Of a stretch of 64,000 nt of DNA, positions 57,821-64,000 are shown in pieces (within the stretch, counting starts at the first letter, position 1; each line of letters opens with the position of its first letter). Source of the DNA: Rhodocyclaceae bacterium (GTDB lineage: Bacteria > Pseudomonadota > Gammaproteobacteria > Burkholderiales > Rhodocyclaceae); the NCBI GenBank assembly GCA_023150275.1, contig JAKLLG010000008.1, positions 1 to 64,000 on the forward strand, read 5' to 3'. Below the pieces are notes generated by a model that saw nothing but the letters and a program-made list of their open reading frames with translations, ran no database searches and had not been told where the DNA came from. The translations under genes were made by a program, and so were the position numbers.

Positions 57821-58749
57821 ATGGCAATCCAATGGTTCCCCGGCCACATGACGTCGGCCAAGAAGAAGGCAGCCGAGACGCTGGCCAACGCCGACGTGGT
57901 CGTCGAGGTGGTCGATGCGCGCCTGCCGGCAGCCTCGTCGAACCCGATGATCCACGAGCTGCGCGCCTTCCGTCAGCGGCCCTTTCTCAAGCTGCTGAAC
58001 AAGGCCGATCTGGCCGACCCGGCGGCGACGCAGGCCTGGCTCGATCATTTCAACGCCCAGCCGAACACGAAGGCGGTGGCCATCTCGTGCAAGAAGCAGG
58101 GTGAGGTGGCGCGTGTGCCGTCCTTGTGCAGGGCACTCGCGCCGCATCGCGACAGCGCGCTGAAGCCGCTGCGCCTGATGATCATGGGCATCCCCAACGT
58201 CGGCAAGTCGACGCTGCTCAACGCGCTGGTGAAGAAGAAGGTGGCCAAGGTCGGCGACGAGCCGGCGGTGACCAAGAGCCAGCAGCGCATCGATGTCAGC
58301 CCGACGCTGACGCTCTACGACACCCCGGGCATGATGTGGCCGAAAATCGGGCATCCGGAGGATGGCCTGATGCTGGCGGCGAGCCATGCCATCGGCGTCA
58401 ACGCCTACATCGACGAGGAAGTGGCCACCTGGCTCGCCGGCTTCCTGCTTGCACAGTATCCGGCGTTGCTGGCCGCGCGCTATGGCTTCGGGTTGGCCGG
58501 GATCGATGCGCCGGGCGTGCTGGAAGGCGTGGCGAAGAAGCGCGGCTGCCTGATCAAGGGCCGGGGCGGTGCGCTTGATATGGAAAAGGCGGCGGGCATC
58601 CTGCTCACTGATTACCGCAGCGGCACGCTCGGCCGCATCAGCCTGGAAACGCCGCAATCGCGCGCTGCGCGTGCTTCGGTAGCGGCGGATGGAGAAGCGG
58701 CAGGAGAAGCGGGCGCGGTAGCCTCCAACGCAGAGGGCGAAAACTCCGG

Positions 58750-58759
<10 letters not shown>
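57821..58759 (+). CDS. ylqF: Circularly permuted GTPase, YlqF/RbgA-like
   Basis: This 312-residue ribosome-assembly GTPase has the permuted motif order: G4 NKADL near residue 66 comes before G1 [12 protein letters not shown] near 125 and G3 DTPGMMWPK near 170. The N-terminus [15 protein letters not shown] is the family signature. The C-terminal 30 residues are an Ala/Gly/Glu-rich tail. RbgA acts late in 50S assembly. Its 3' end overlaps that of the convergent hybrid kinase gene by 10 bases. Confidence 0.93.

Positions 58760-64000
<5,241 letters not shown>

Overview
This window reads as GC-rich, densely coded chromosomal DNA of a betaproteobacterium, most likely a member of the Rhodocyclales (Azospira, Dechloromonas or Propionivibrio-like). 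That is an inference from gene content: a class I polyhydroxyalkanoate cluster with phaR, many c-di-GMP and PAS-kinase proteins, a LysR/DUF2917 pair, a DUF3301 protein, and the conserved gloB / methyltransferase / rnhA / dnaQ block. No rRNA is present, so the assignment cannot be confirmed here. One tRNA (Val-CAC) is present.

Layout. 1-3.9 kb: the truncated start of an IS1182-type transposase at the left edge, gltX, tRNA-Val with its own promoter and terminator, two tandem small proteins that share a C-terminal tail, and an OafA-type acyltransferase. 3.9-9 kb: a sirtuin, dnaQ-rnhA-methyltransferase with divergent gloB, then a diguanylate cyclase/CheY pair. 9-15.6 kb: a large DUF748 envelope protein, rmuC, a DUF3293 protein and a CaiB-type CoA transferase. 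15.8-21.2 kb: an unusual kinase-HDOD-GAF fusion, then bamD and rluD, whose divergent start codons overlap, followed by pgeF. 21.4-30.1 kb: phaC, two phaB paralogues, phaR, rimO, a patatin, an FAD-linked oxidase and a PHB-depolymerase-type esterase.

30.1-32.0 kb is the only clear accessory patch: an IS110-type transposase remnant, a short orphan ORF, an integron attC-like site, a CPBP membrane protease that starts directly after that site, and a BrnT/BrnA-type toxin-antitoxin pair. 32-38 kb: hslO (with two of its four zinc cysteines replaced), an ArsC-like protein, a ferric-reductase-like flavoprotein, a hydrolase and tex. 38.2-43.9 kb: a membrane PAS histidine kinase with a REC-DUF3369-GGDEF-EAL partner. 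44-51 kb: fliW, a gamma-carbonic anhydrase, a PilZ-motif protein, srkA, small conserved proteins, a MazG-like pyrophosphohydrolase, a LysR regulator and rlmJ. 51-59 kb: a membrane spermidine-synthase-like protein, a RHH/PIN toxin-antitoxin module, dbpA, prfC, a yaiI homologue and an ylqF/rbgA-like GTPase. From 58.75 kb to the right edge runs a very large hybrid histidine kinase whose N-terminus lies outside the window.

Functional themes are carbon storage as PHA (synthesis, regulation and possible mobilisation genes within 9 kb), c-di-GMP and phosphorelay signalling (a diguanylate cyclase, an EAL response regulator, two multi-PAS kinases and a PilZ-motif protein), and translation/RNA housekeeping (gltX, rluD, rimO, rlmJ, prfC, dbpA, ylqF). 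I did not find a clearly new multi-gene defence or metabolic system. The best leads are the cassette-like patch, the kinase-HDOD-GAF fusion, a dispersed hairpin repeat with compensatory changes, the altered Hsp33, and the paired small proteins with a common tail.
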